In this document: one piece after another, positions 22,226 to 30,208 of the stretch
How positions within the stretch are numbered: position 1 is the stretch's first letter
Layout of the letters: every line of letters begins with the position of its first letter
Origin: Bacteroidales bacterium M8
Lineage (GTDB): Bacteria > Bacteroidota > Bacteroidia > Bacteroidales > Muribaculaceae
Reading direction: 5' to 3'
Length of the DNA: 36,408 nt
Assembly (NCBI GenBank): GCA_001689495.1
Contig: LUJS01000010.1
Span: forward strand, 1-36,408
Notes under the pieces: model-generated
What the model saw: only the letters and a program-made list of their open reading frames with translations
The model's database searches: none
What the model was told of the DNA's origin: nothing
Made by a program: the position numbers and the translations under genes

Positions 22226-23611
22226 ATGAATCAGATTACTCTCAACGGCGAGTTCACCCTCACCGGCAAAGGTCTCCACACCGGACTCGAGATCACTGCC
22301 CGTTTCCTCCCCGCGCCCGCCGGACACGGATACAAGATCAAGCGTGTCGACCTCGAGGACCAGCCCGTCATCGACGCTCTGGCCGAAAACGTAGTGGCCA
22401 CAAACCGCGGCACGGTCATTGCCAAGGGCGAGGCCCGCGTCTCTACCATCGAGCACGCCATGTCGGCGCTCTATGCATCGGGCATCGACAACTGCCTCAT
22501 CGAGGTCAACGCCCCCGAGATGCCCATCCTCGACGGCAGCGCGCGTCCCTATGTCGAGCAGATCGCCGCTGTGGGTCTGGCCGAGCAGAAGGCCGACAAG
22601 GACTACTATTACATACGCCAGCGCATCGAGGTATCCGACCCCGAGACAGGCTCTTCGATCATAGTCCTGCCCGACGACGACTTCAGCGTCGACGTCAAGA
22701 TCGACTTCAACTCAAAGGTGCTCAACAACCAGTTTGCCACTCTCGAGCACATCGAGGAGTATGCCGGCGAGATAGCACCCAGCCGCACCTTCGTGTTCGT
22801 GCGCGAGATCGAACCGCTGGTCCAGAACAACCTCATCAAGGGCGGCGACCTCGACAACGCCATCGTCATCTACGACACCCCCATGGCTCAGGCAGACCTT
22901 GACCGCCTCGCCGACCTCATGGGCGTCGAGCACAAGGAGGTCTCCGAGTTCGGATACATCAACAACATACCCCTGACCTCCGAGAACGAGCCCGCGCGCC
23001 ACAAGCTGCTCGACCTCATCGGCGATCTGGCACTGATAGGCCGTCCCCTCAAGGGCCGCGTCATCGCCACGCGCCCCGGCCACTCCATCAACACCCAGCT
23101 CTCAAAGAAGATACGCAAGGAGATCAAGCGTCAGGACGTTCAGGCTCCCATCTACAACCCCAACCGCGAGCCCCTCATGGACAACAACCGCATCCGCGAG
23201 CTGCTCCCCCACCGCTACCCGTTCCTCATGGTCGACAAGATCATCGAGAAGGGCAACAACTATATCGTGGGCGTCAAGAACATCACCAACGACGAGCCCT
23301 TCTTTCAGGGCCACTTCCCGCAGGAACCCGTCATGCCCGGCGTGCTCCAGATCGAGGCCATGGCCCAGACAGGCGGCCTGCTCGTGCTCAGCACCGTCGA
23401 GAACCCCGAGCTCTACTCGACATATTTCATGAAGATAGACAACGTGAAGTTCCGCCAGAAGGTAGTCCCCGGCGACACCCTGCTCTTCCACGTATCGTTC
23501 ATGACCGAGCTGCGCCGCGGCTGCGCCGTCATGAAGGGCTATGCCTTTGTCGGCGACAAGATCGTCACCGAGTGCGAGTTCATGGCTCAGATTATCAAAA
23601 ACAAACAGTGA
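22226..23611 (+). CDS. lpxC/fabZ: Bifunctional LpxC deacetylase / FabZ dehydratase
   Basis: The 461-residue protein is a natural fusion. Residues 1-305 are LpxC, the zinc deacetylase that commits UDP-acyl-GlcNAc to lipid A. The zinc ligands are His77 ('IEHAMSAL'), His259 and Asp263 ('RHKLLDLIGD'). Residues about 315-461 are FabZ, the 3-hydroxyacyl-ACP dehydratase, with His363 ('FFQGHFPQEPVMPG') and Glu377 ('IEAMAQ'). LpxC and FabZ compete for the hydroxyacyl pool, so fusing them fixes their ratio. This fusion is known in Bacteroidota. It is followed by lpxA after 7 nt. Confidence 0.97.
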   Translation: MNQITLNGEFTLTGKGLHTGLEITARFLPAPAGHGYKIKRVDLEDQPVIDALAENVVATNRGTVIAKGEARVSTIEHAMSALYASGIDNCLIEVNAPEMPILDGSARPYVEQIAAVGLAEQKADKDYYYIRQRIEVSDPETGSSIIVLPDDDFSVDVKIDFNSKVLNNQFATLEHIEEYAGEIAPSRTFVFVREIEPLVQNNLIKGGDLDNAIVIYDTPMAQADLDRLADLMGVEHKEVSEFGYINNIPLTSENEPARHKLLDLIGDLALIGRPLKGRVIATRPGHSINTQLSKKIRKEIKRQDVQAPIYNPNREPLMDNNRIRELLPHRYPFLMVDKIIEKGNNYIVGVKNITNDEPFFQGHFPQEPVMPGVLQIEAMAQTGGLLVLSTVENPELYSTYFMKIDNVKFRQKVVPGDTLLFHVSFMTELRRGCAVMKGYAFVGDKIVTECEFMAQIIKNKQ

Positions 23612-23618
23612 CCACACA

Positions 23619-24395
23619 ATGAAGCAGCCTTTAGCATACGTCCACCCGGACGCCAAGATACACCCCAGCGTCGTCATCGACCCGTTTGTCACCATTGACC
23701 GCAACGTCGAGATCGGCGAGGGCACGCGCATCTGCTCCAACGTCACCATCATGGAGGGTGCCCGCATCGGCAAGAACGTCACCATCTATCCCGGCGCCGT
23801 CATCTCGGGTCCCCCTCAGGACCTCAAGTTCAAGGGCGAGCAGACCGTGGCCATCATCGGCGACGGCACCACCATACGCGAGTGCGGCACCGTGCACCGC
23901 GGCACCGCCTCCAAGGGCAAGACCGTCGTGGGCTCCAACTGCCTCATCATGGCATACTGCCACGTGGCTCACGACTGTGTCGTCGGCAACAACGTCATCA
24001 TGAGCAACGCAGTGCAGATGGCAGGCGAGGTCGTGGTCGACGACTTTGCCGTGCTCGGTGGAGGCGCCCTCATACACCAGTTCTGCCACATCGGCTCGCA
24101 CGTCATGCTTCAGGGCGGCGCGCTGGTCAACAAGGACATCCCCCCCTTCGTCAAGGCCGCACGCGAGCCCATCGCCTATGCCGGCGTCAACTCCATCGGC
24201 CTGCGCCGCCGCGGATACTCCAACGAGACCATCCGCGACATTCAGGAAATCTACCGCTACCTCTATCTCTCCGGTCTCAACAACTCCGATGCCATCAGCC
24301 GCATCGAAGCCGAGCTTCCGGCCTCGAAGGAGCGCGACGAGATTATCCTCTTCGTTCGCAACTCCGGCCGCGGCATCATCCGCGGTTACGTCTGA
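23619..24395 (+). CDS. lpxA: Acyl-ACP--UDP-GlcNAc O-acyltransferase
   Basis: The 258-residue protein starts at the ATG at 23619, 7 nt after the lpxC-fabZ stop. Hexapeptide repeats (about 5-185) form a beta-helix. 'YCHVAHDCVVGNNV' holds the catalytic His118. The C-terminal helical part ('GLRRRGYSNETIRDIQEIYRYLYLS') is typical. The enzyme performs the first lipid A step, adding a 3-hydroxyacyl chain to UDP-GlcNAc. The exported endonuclease-like gene starts only 20 nt later and may be carried on the same transcript. Confidence 0.96.
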   Translation: MKQPLAYVHPDAKIHPSVVIDPFVTIDRNVEIGEGTRICSNVTIMEGARIGKNVTIYPGAVISGPPQDLKFKGEQTVAIIGDGTTIRECGTVHRGTASKGKTVVGSNCLIMAYCHVAHDCVVGNNVIMSNAVQMAGEVVVDDFAVLGGGALIHQFCHIGSHVMLQGGALVNKDIPPFVKAAREPIAYAGVNSIGLRRRGYSNETIRDIQEIYRYLYLSGLNNSDAISRIEAELPASKERDEIILFVRNSGRGIIRGYV

Positions 24396-24415
24396 CCATA
24401 AACCCCAAGTACGCC

Positions 24416-25408
24416 ATGAGACGGCTTGCCGCCATCATGCTCCTCGCCATAGCGGGCATCCCTGCATCGGCTCCGGCCGGCACGGGGGTGCCCGTTGCGT
24501 TTCTTGTCGGCAAGCACGGCGAGGGCCTTGCCCGCACCGTCGCCGCCCAGTGCCGCCCCGCGAGGCTGCCACGGGCGGCCGACATGACCTTCACCGTCAC
24601 CGACCCGTTCACGGCCACCGAGGTCAGCGTCACCGGCGGACGCCTGCCCGATGGCTATGTCTCGGGGCAGTCCGTCCCTGCCGTCTGGTGGAGCGAAAAC
24701 CACGCCTATGGCGACACCGTGGCGCTCGACATCGTCAACTGGATGCCGCTCGGGCGTGACGCCGCCCGCCACCGCCGCGACCTGCCCCCGGCGCGCACGG
24801 TCGGGCAGGTCAGCTTTGCCAACGCATGGTGGAGCGCCGGCACCGCCACTCTCTATGGCATCGAGACCGAGGTCTACGCTCCCCCCGAGGCTTGGCGCGG
24901 CGCGCTGGCGCGCAAATACTTCTACATGACCACCCTCTATCACTCGCGCATCCTCACCCCGCGGGCCTACATGATGCTGACCGCCGACCCATATCCCGGC
25001 CTGACGTCATACGCCACGGACCTGCTCATGGAGTGGCACCGCGCCTGCCCGCCCGACGCCGCCGAGGCCGAGGCCAACGACCGCGCCGAGCTGCTGCAGG
25101 GCAACCGCAACCCGTTCGTCGACCTCCCCGACCTTGCCGAACACATCTGGGGCGACCGCAAGGACACCCCTTATGGCGGCAGCGAGGGCACGCCGCTCCC
25201 CCTCAGGTCAACCTACACGACCGCCGACCGCTGGATATACCTCACATCCCCTCACATCCCCACAGACGCCGTCTGGAGCATCGACGGACGCCCCGAGCGA
25301 GCCGACAAGGTCTCCGTGACGTCGCTCGGCAAGGGTGCCCACCACCTCACATACACATCGGCCTCGACACGCACCACGGGGCGCGTCATGATAAACATCA
25401 CGGACTGA
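24416..25408 (+). CDS. Exported endonuclease-I-like protein, probably inactive
   Basis: The 330-residue protein starts at the ATG at 24416. A signal peptide (1-22, ending ASA-P) precedes a region like bacterial endonuclease I proteins. 'EVYAPPEAWRGALARKYFYMTTLY' and 'LLMEWHRACPPDAAEAEANDRAELLQGNRNPFVDLPDLAEHIWGD' match the family's most conserved blocks. The block that normally carries the EH general-base motif and the metal-binding Asn/Asp reads 'SVPAVWWSENHAYGDTVALDIVNWMPLGRDAARHRRD', without EH, so catalysis is doubtful. The C-terminal part (about 250-330) looks like an extra beta domain. It is 2 nt upstream of a small lipoprotein gene, and 20 nt after lpxA. It may bind nucleic acid or act structurally. 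Confidence 0.75.
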   Translation: MRRLAAIMLLAIAGIPASAPAGTGVPVAFLVGKHGEGLARTVAAQCRPARLPRAADMTFTVTDPFTATEVSVTGGRLPDGYVSGQSVPAVWWSENHAYGDTVALDIVNWMPLGRDAARHRRDLPPARTVGQVSFANAWWSAGTATLYGIETEVYAPPEAWRGALARKYFYMTTLYHSRILTPRAYMMLTADPYPGLTSYATDLLMEWHRACPPDAAEAEANDRAELLQGNRNPFVDLPDLAEHIWGDRKDTPYGGSEGTPLPLRSTYTTADRWIYLTSPHIPTDAVWSIDGRPERADKVSVTSLGKGAHHLTYTSASTRTTGRVMINITD

Positions 25409-25410
25409 AT

Positions 25411-25896
25411 ATGAAAACCGCCCTCCTCCGCCTCACGGCCATCATCCTCGCCGTCACGGCACTCTGCTCGTGCCACCGCGACACCCCTCCGCGCGACCGC
25501 GGCCCCCTGCCCGTCCATCCGGGCGGTGACGGGCAAGACCCCGGCGGCGATCGTCCCGGCCTCGGCGACATCCCCTCGCCCTTCGACCGCGAGCTCGCCG
25601 ACCCCGTCTGGCGCTTCACCGGGCGCACCGTCAGCCTGCGCTACGACCGCGGCGGCATACTCTTCGCCACGGGCCCCGACGGCACGCTGCGCATCACCGA
25701 CCTCGACGGCGCCACCGAGGTCACCGTCACACTCGGCCCGCCCGCCCCCGACTCGGTGTGCCCCGCCACCATCGGCATCAACGGCCGCCCGCTGGCACTG
25801 ACCGACGTACGCCTGCGCTCGCGCAGCGACCGCGCCGCGTGGTACGAGGTCATCGACGCCGACTCATCGCGCCACGTCCTCGTCACGCCCCCCTGA
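25411..25896 (+). CDS. Small lipoprotein, unknown function
   Basis: The 161-residue protein starts at the ATG 2 nt after the endonuclease-like stop. The lipobox ends 'LCSC' with the lipidated Cys at about residue 21. A Pro/Gly/Asp-rich linker (about 25-55) follows, then a beta-rich domain (about 60-161) with strands such as 'VSLRYDRGGILFATGPDGTLRITDL' and 'ATEVTVTLGPPAPDSV'. I do not recognise a family. The tight spacing suggests it is made with the nuclease-like protein and perhaps works with it at the cell surface or in the periplasm. Confidence 0.7.
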   Translation: MKTALLRLTAIILAVTALCSCHRDTPPRDRGPLPVHPGGDGQDPGGDRPGLGDIPSPFDRELADPVWRFTGRTVSLRYDRGGILFATGPDGTLRITDLDGATEVTVTLGPPAPDSVCPATIGINGRPLALTDVRLRSRSDRAAWYEVIDADSSRHVLVTPP

Positions 25897-25909
25897 CAAT
25901 CGCCAATGG

Positions 25910-25936
25910 TTAACAGATTTAACTCATCTTTGTTAA
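25910..25936 (+). promoter_or_regulatory. Dyad in the long leader before the OmpA-family gene
   Basis: TTAACA (25910-25915) and TGTTAA (25931-25936) form an inverted repeat that encloses CATCTTTG, which is one base off a TAnnTTTG box. The OmpA ATG is about 130 nt further on. The 25897-26063 stretch has no gene and is AT-rich. A promoter with a long leader is likely here, but the exact start is not fixed by sequence. Confidence 0.45.
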
Positions 25937-26063
25937 AAAGTAAGTCCGAGACGGATAGATTGAGTTAAAATTGAACAAAGTTTGGATGCGGAGTGTTAAT
26001 CAGACATAACAAAGATTCACCCGAGTTTACAAATTAACTAACTTTCATGTTTCATCCAAACTT

Positions 26064-27281
26064 ATGAGAGAAATGAAAAAGCAACTGTTATTGATGGCAG
26101 CATGCGGCGTGACGCTCATGGCAGCCAACGACATCAAGGCTCAGGACAACGCGATTGTTGTCGAGGAGACCACCTTCACCGTAGACGAGGTGAAGTGCAA
26201 GGACATCTATACCCCCGGCTCATGGCGCGACAACTGGTACATCCAGCTCGGCGCAGGCATCCGCTCTCCCTTCATTGAGAACGCCAAGACAGCCTATACC
26301 GACAAGCGCCGCATGACGGCAATGTATAACCTCGGCATCGGCCGCTGGATCTCGCCCTATATCGGATTCCGCTTCTCGGCATACTATGGCTCGATGCACT
26401 GGAACGAGCACACCACGGCCCACGCCAAGACCGCCAACCTCAACGTCGACTTCATGTGGGACATGTTCAACTCCATGGGCGGCTACAACCCCGACCGCGT
26501 CTTCTCGATGATTCCCTACATCGGCCTCGGCTCGACATTCGTATGGGACTATAAGCCCGCCCTCGGCAACATCCACGAGAACGGCGGCGGCATCAAATCC
26601 AACCAGTGGCTCTTCCCCGTATCGGCAGGTCTCCAGCTCCGCTTCCGCACGGGCAAGTACGTAGACATCTTCGCCGAAGGCCGCGCAACCCTCTATGGCG
26701 ACAACTTCAACAACATCGCTTGGGACAAGCCCGTCGACATCGACATCTCCGCCGTTGCCGGTATCATCATCCACTTCACCGGCTCAGACTTCCAGAGATA
26801 CAACCCCTGCGACTACGTCAACGCACTCAATCAGGCCAACTCACAGGTCAACGAACTCCGCGGCGCTCTTGCCACCACATCCGCAGCCCTCGCAGCAGCC
26901 GAGGCACAGCTCCCCTGCCCCGAGGTTGTCGCACAGGAGACAGTCGTAGAGAGCTCGGTAGTACTCCCCACAGTCCGCTTCAAGCTCAACTCGGCATACG
27001 TATCGTCCGAAGAGATGGTCAACGTCTACAACATCGCCGAATACATGAAGGCCAACCCCGACACCCGCATCGTAGTCCGCGGCTATGCTGACAAGGACAC
27101 CGGCACCTCGACCTACAACATGAAGCTCTCCGAGCGTCGCGCACAGGCCGTTGCCGACATCCTCACCGGCGACTATGGCATCTCGGCCGACCGTCTCATC
27201 CTCGAGGCAGCAGGCTCAGACATCCAGCCCTACGACACCAACGACTGGAACCGCATCGTAATCTTCGCCGTTCCCGAATGA
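26064..27281 (+). CDS. OmpA-family outer membrane protein
   Basis: The 405-residue protein starts at the ATG at 26064; the ATG at 26073 (MKKQLLL) is equally possible and gives a more usual signal peptide, cleaved near IKAQ-D. Residues about 45-240 form an N-terminal beta-barrel with alternating aromatic strands. A short helical linker ('NALNQANSQVNELRGALATTSAALAAAEAQL') leads to the C-terminal OmpA peptidoglycan-binding domain (about 300-405, 'VRGYADKDTGTSTYNMKLSERRAQAVADIL'). It tethers the outer membrane to peptidoglycan and is usually among the most abundant membrane proteins. Codon use is strongly biased, consistent with high expression. It is a single gene with its own terminator. Confidence 0.92.
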   Translation: MREMKKQLLLMAACGVTLMAANDIKAQDNAIVVEETTFTVDEVKCKDIYTPGSWRDNWYIQLGAGIRSPFIENAKTAYTDKRRMTAMYNLGIGRWISPYIGFRFSAYYGSMHWNEHTTAHAKTANLNVDFMWDMFNSMGGYNPDRVFSMIPYIGLGSTFVWDYKPALGNIHENGGGIKSNQWLFPVSAGLQLRFRTGKYVDIFAEGRATLYGDNFNNIAWDKPVDIDISAVAGIIIHFTGSDFQRYNPCDYVNALNQANSQVNELRGALATTSAALAAAEAQLPCPEVVAQETVVESSVVLPTVRFKLNSAYVSSEEMVNVYNIAEYMKANPDTRIVVRGYADKDTGTSTYNMKLSERRAQAVADILTGDYGISADRLILEAAGSDIQPYDTNDWNRIVIFAVPE

Positions 27282-27318
27282 TCTGACCCTCTTCTCTTTC
27301 CTCAACAATAATTCGACG

Positions 27319-27351
27319 TCGGGGTCGTGCCAGCAGGCACGACCCCGATTT
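27319..27351 (+). terminator. Terminator of the OmpA-family gene
   Basis: Thirteen-bp perfect arms (27319-27331 and 27336-27348) with a 4-nt AGCA loop, followed by a short TTT. The stem is very strong, but the T-tract is poor. Confidence 0.8.
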
Positions 27352-27364
27352 CGCATTAATCATA

Positions 27365-27405
27365 GCCTAGTCCAACTAGTTCAACTAGAAAAACTAGATC
27401 AACTA
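27365..27405. repeat. 9-bp tandem repeat with AACTAG core, about 4.5 copies
   Basis: AACTAG occurs at 27374, 27383 and 27392, with AACTA at 27401 and a diverged GCCTAG at 27365, all exactly 9 nt apart. The last three bases of each unit vary. It lies just after the OmpA terminator, and no gene is involved. Confidence 0.85.
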
Positions 27406-27429
27406 CCCCCGCACCCACCCCAACCAACG

Positions 27430-27456
27430 GGCCCCGCGCACAAAAAAAATGCGCGG
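27430..27456. other. GC stem with an A/T-run loop
   Basis: CCGCGCA and TGCGCGG pair around a loop of CAAAAAAAA, so on the minus strand a T-run sits in the loop. It lies just past the ncRNA terminator. Possible backup termination or nothing functional. Confidence 0.35.
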
Positions 27457-27487
27457 CCCCCACACGGCGACCACGCATCATGCATTG

Positions 27488-27755
27488 AAAAAAAGACCCG
27501 GCCTTGGGTCGCTGGTACCACTATGGCCGGGTCTTGGGTGTTGTGTTGGGGATGGACTTTTCTGATTTGCCATCCCAAGGTCTTTACGGCTAAAGACCTT
27601 CGTCGTTGCCGGGGCCTGACGTGTCGTCCCCCCTTGCGGGGATTCGGCGTCCTGCGCCGGGATGTTGCGGAGTCTCGCTCCACATAGCCCGGGGACTGTA
27701 TCCGAGGGGGCTACCTTTTTGAGAGCCTACGGGAACCGAAGTTCTTTCGTGCTTT
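27488..27755 (-). ncRNA. Candidate structured non-coding RNA with intrinsic terminator
   Basis: Between argH and ompA no frame makes a convincing protein, but the minus strand folds into a chain of hairpins. In transcription order: GAAC-UUCG-GUUC (27744-27733), TAGCCC/GGGCTA (27713-27685), GGAG/CTCC (27681-27669), CGGCG/CGCCG (27659-27645), CCCC/GGGG with a GCAA loop (27641-27630), a perfect 10-bp stem with a GCCG loop (27600-27577), GGGATGG/CCATCCC (27576-27549) and finally GACCCGGCC/GGCCGGGTC (27533-27495) followed by seven T. The 5' end is uncertain; a weak TAATATTG box lies at 27763-27756. I do not see RNase P, tmRNA or SRP signatures. 6S-like or Bacteroidales-specific RNA families are possible. 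Confidence 0.6.
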
Positions 27756-27766
27756 CAATATTACTA

Positions 27767-27801
27767 ACACCCCGGCCCAAAAAAGGTTTGAGCCGGGGTG
27801 T
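27767..27801 (-). terminator. Stem-loop after argH, possible terminator
   Basis: ACACCCCGGC and GCCGGGGTGT (10 bp each) pair around a 15-nt loop that holds the T-run on the minus strand. No T-run follows the stem, so termination is uncertain. It lies 33 nt past the argH stop and just before the candidate ncRNA. Confidence 0.5.
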
Positions 27802-27833
27802 GGTGCCTCGCGTTAAATCTTTTTGAAAAGGTG

Positions 27834-29132
27834 TTAAGAATTTCTTAACCTTGCGGCAACGGCCTTGAACTTGCGCTTTATCTCGTTGTTGCACAGATTG
27901 TTGATGCTGCCCTCGTGAGTGTGGTGCACGCTGCGCACGGGACGGTATGTTCCGTTCTGCACCTCGAGCCCGACCTTCTTGTAGGCCTCGCGGAAGGGCA
28001 TCCCCTCGAGCACGAGCCGATTCACCTCCTCGACCGTAAAGAGATAGTCATAGCGCTGATCGTCAAGTATGTCCTTGCGTATGCTGATGTGCTGCAGCAT
28101 GAAGTCGGCCATCTCCAGACAGTCTACGATCTCGTTGGTGGCGGGGAAGATGATGTCCTTGAGCAGCTGCAGGTCGCGGTTGTATCCCAGCGGCAGATTG
28201 CCCGTCAGCAGGGCTATCTCGTTGGGTATCGACTGCAGGCGGTTGCACTTGCCGCGCATTATCTCGAACACGTCGGGATTCTTCTTGTGGGGCATGATGG
28301 ACGACCCCGTGGTCAGCTCGTCGGGGAACGACACGAAGCCGAAGTTCTGACACATCCACATGCACACGTCCATGGCCAGATGTCCCAGCGTCGAGGCTAT
28401 CGAGGCTATGGCCATCGAGGCGGCGCGCTCGGTCTTGCCGCGCGACATCTGGGCCGCCACCACGTTATAGTGCAGGTCGGCGAATCCCAGCAGACGTGTG
28501 GTCTTGGTGCGGTCGAGGGGGAACGACGAGCCATAGCCCGCAGCCGAGCCGAGGGGATTCTGGTTGGCTATGTTGTATGCGGCCACCAGCATCTGCATGT
28601 CGTCGACGAGCGACTCGGCATAGGCACCGAACCACAGTCCGAACGACGAGGGCATGGCCACCTGCAGGTGCGTGTATCCGGGCATCAGGTCGTCCTTGTG
28701 TTTCTCGCTCAGCTCTATCAGGCGGTCGAACAGCTTCTCGACGGCCATACCGACATACAGCAGCTCGTCGCGCATGAACAGCTTGAGGTCGACGAGCACC
28801 TGATCGTTGCGCGAGCGGCCCGAGTGAATCTTCTTGCCGATGTCGCCGAGCTTCTTGGTGAGCATGAACTCGACCTGCGAGTGCACGTCCTCGACACCCT
28901 CCTCGATGTTGAATGTCATGTCCTCGACGGTCTCCTCTATCTCGGCCAGCCCCTCGAGCAGCAGGTCAAGCTCCTCCTTGGTCAGCAGGCCGATGCTCTC
29001 GAGCATCTTTATGTGGGCCATGGAACCCTCGATGTCATAGCGCGCAAGGCGCAGGTCCAGCTCGCGGTCATTGCCCACGGTGAACCTCTCTATCATTTTG
29101 TCGGGCTCGAAGCCCTTGCTCCATAATTTCAT
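27834..29132 (-). CDS. argH: Argininosuccinate lyase
   Basis: The 432-residue protein starts at the ATG at 29132, which shares ATGA with the stop of the deacetylase gene; the much longer open frame upstream is that gene's shadow. The fumarase-superfamily pattern is complete: 'MKLWSKGFEP' at the start, 'HSGRSRNDQVLVDLKLF', 'MPGYTHLQVAMPSSFG' and the signature 'GSSIMPHKKNPDVFEIMRG' with its mobile catalytic loop. It releases arginine and fumarate in the last step of arginine synthesis. It is the last gene of the arg run. Confidence 0.96.
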   Translation of the reverse strand: MKLWSKGFEPDKMIERFTVGNDRELDLRLARYDIEGSMAHIKMLESIGLLTKEELDLLLEGLAEIEETVEDMTFNIEEGVEDVHSQVEFMLTKKLGDIGKKIHSGRSRNDQVLVDLKLFMRDELLYVGMAVEKLFDRLIELSEKHKDDLMPGYTHLQVAMPSSFGLWFGAYAESLVDDMQMLVAAYNIANQNPLGSAAGYGSSFPLDRTKTTRLLGFADLHYNVVAAQMSRGKTERAASMAIASIASTLGHLAMDVCMWMCQNFGFVSFPDELTTGSSIMPHKKNPDVFEIMRGKCNRLQSIPNEIALLTGNLPLGYNRDLQLLKDIIFPATNEIVDCLEMADFMLQHISIRKDILDDQRYDYLFTVEEVNRLVLEGMPFREAYKKVGLEVQNGTYRPVRSVHHTHEGSINNLCNNEIKRKFKAVAARLRNS

Positions 29133-30208
29133 TGTTGCAGTGTTGTGAGTGAGGTGATTATGCTTGTATAGACCCCTATGGCACGCTCCATCTCGTCGAG
29201 GCGCACATACTCGTCGGCCGAGTGGCTGCGGGCCGACTCGCCGGGGCCAATCTTGAGCGAGGGGAACGAGTGCATCAGCGACATATCGCTCGTCGTGGGC
29301 GACACGAACGGCTTGAGTCCCAGCGCCGTGCATCCCTTGACCAGCGGATGGCCGGCGTCTATCACCGAGGCCCTCACGCGGGTCGACCGCGGGGTCATCT
29401 CTGTATATGCCACGGCATCGCGCAGCATCTCGACGGTCTCCTCGTTGCTGAAGCACTCGACCGTGCGCACGTCCACGACCCACTTGCACAGGTCGGGGAT
29501 GACGTTGTGGGCCCTTCCGGCCTCGATCTGGGTGACGTTGAGGGTGACCTCGCCGAGTATGTCCGACCCGAACGGCGCGCACCAATGCCTGAGGCGACCG
29601 ATGTCGTCGATGGCGCGATAGAGGGCGTTGACCCCTTCGCCGCGGGCGGCATGGCCGCTGACGCCGCGCGTCACGCAGTCCAGCACCACCAGACCCCTCT
29701 CGGCCACTGCGGGCTGCATCCCCGTGGGCTCGCCCACGATGGCGCATGTAATGTCTATCCCCCTCGCCGCGATGGCGGGCAGGAAGGCCCTCATGCCCCT
29801 CTCGCCCCCGACCTCCTCCTCGGCCGTGATGGCCAGCAGCAGGTTGAAGGGCAGTGCCTTGTCACGCAGGTCGAGGAACACCTCGGTCAGCGTCACCGCC
29901 GAGGCTCCGGCATCGTTGCTGCCGAGTCCATAGAGGCATCCGTCCTCGATGTCGGGGCTGTGCGGGTCGCGGGTATATGAGGCCGCGGGCCGCACGGTGT
30001 CGTGGTGCGAGTTGAGCAGCAGCGTGGGCCTCGACGGGTCGAATCCGGTCGAGAAGGCAAACACATTGTTGTGCAGCCTTTCGGGCGCGGCGCCGTGCGT
30101 GGCGAGATAGTCGAAGATTATTCCGGCCGTCCCGTCCTCCGACCTCGACACCGAGGGTGTGGCCACGAGCCGCCTCAGCAGCTCGACATATCGCGGCAGG
30201 GCACTCAT
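29129..30208 (-). CDS. M20-family deacylase of the arginine pathway (N-acylcitrulline/ornithine deacylase)
   Basis: The 359-residue zinc enzyme carries 'LLLNSHHDTVRPA' (metal His/Asp), 'LYGLGSNDAGASAVTL' (bridging Asp), 'ITAEEEVGGERGM' (Glu-Glu catalytic pair) and 'AIVGEPTGMQPAVAERGL', with a dimerisation insert in the middle. This is the ArgE/DapE fold. In an operon with an acylornithine transcarbamylase, the substrate should be N-acetyl- or N-succinylcitrulline rather than acylornithine. That is inference from context, so the symbol is left blank. It overlaps argB upstream and argH downstream by 4 nt each. Confidence 0.9.
   Translation of the reverse strand: MSALPRYVELLRRLVATPSVSRSEDGTAGIIFDYLATHGAAPERLHNNVFAFSTGFDPSRPTLLLNSHHDTVRPAASYTRDPHSPDIEDGCLYGLGSNDAGASAVTLTEVFLDLRDKALPFNLLLAITAEEEVGGERGMRAFLPAIAARGIDITCAIVGEPTGMQPAVAERGLVVLDCVTRGVSGHAARGEGVNALYRAIDDIGRLRHWCAPFGSDILGEVTLNVTQIEAGRAHNVIPDLCKWVVDVRTVECFSNEETVEMLRDAVAYTEMTPRSTRVRASVIDAGHPLVKGCTALGLKPFVSPTTSDMSLMHSFPSLKIGPGESARSHSADEYVRLDEMERAIGVYTSIITSLTTLQQ

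Noticed and set aside
27488..27755. RNase P RNA, tmRNA or SRP RNA
   Set aside because: The P4 GAGGAAAGTCC signature, the tmRNA T-loop end and the SRP GGAA/GGAGCAG motifs are not visible on either strand.
27915..29126. 403-codon plus-strand frame antisense to argH
   Set aside because: Shadow of argH; no motifs, and the text mirrors the biased codons of the sense gene.
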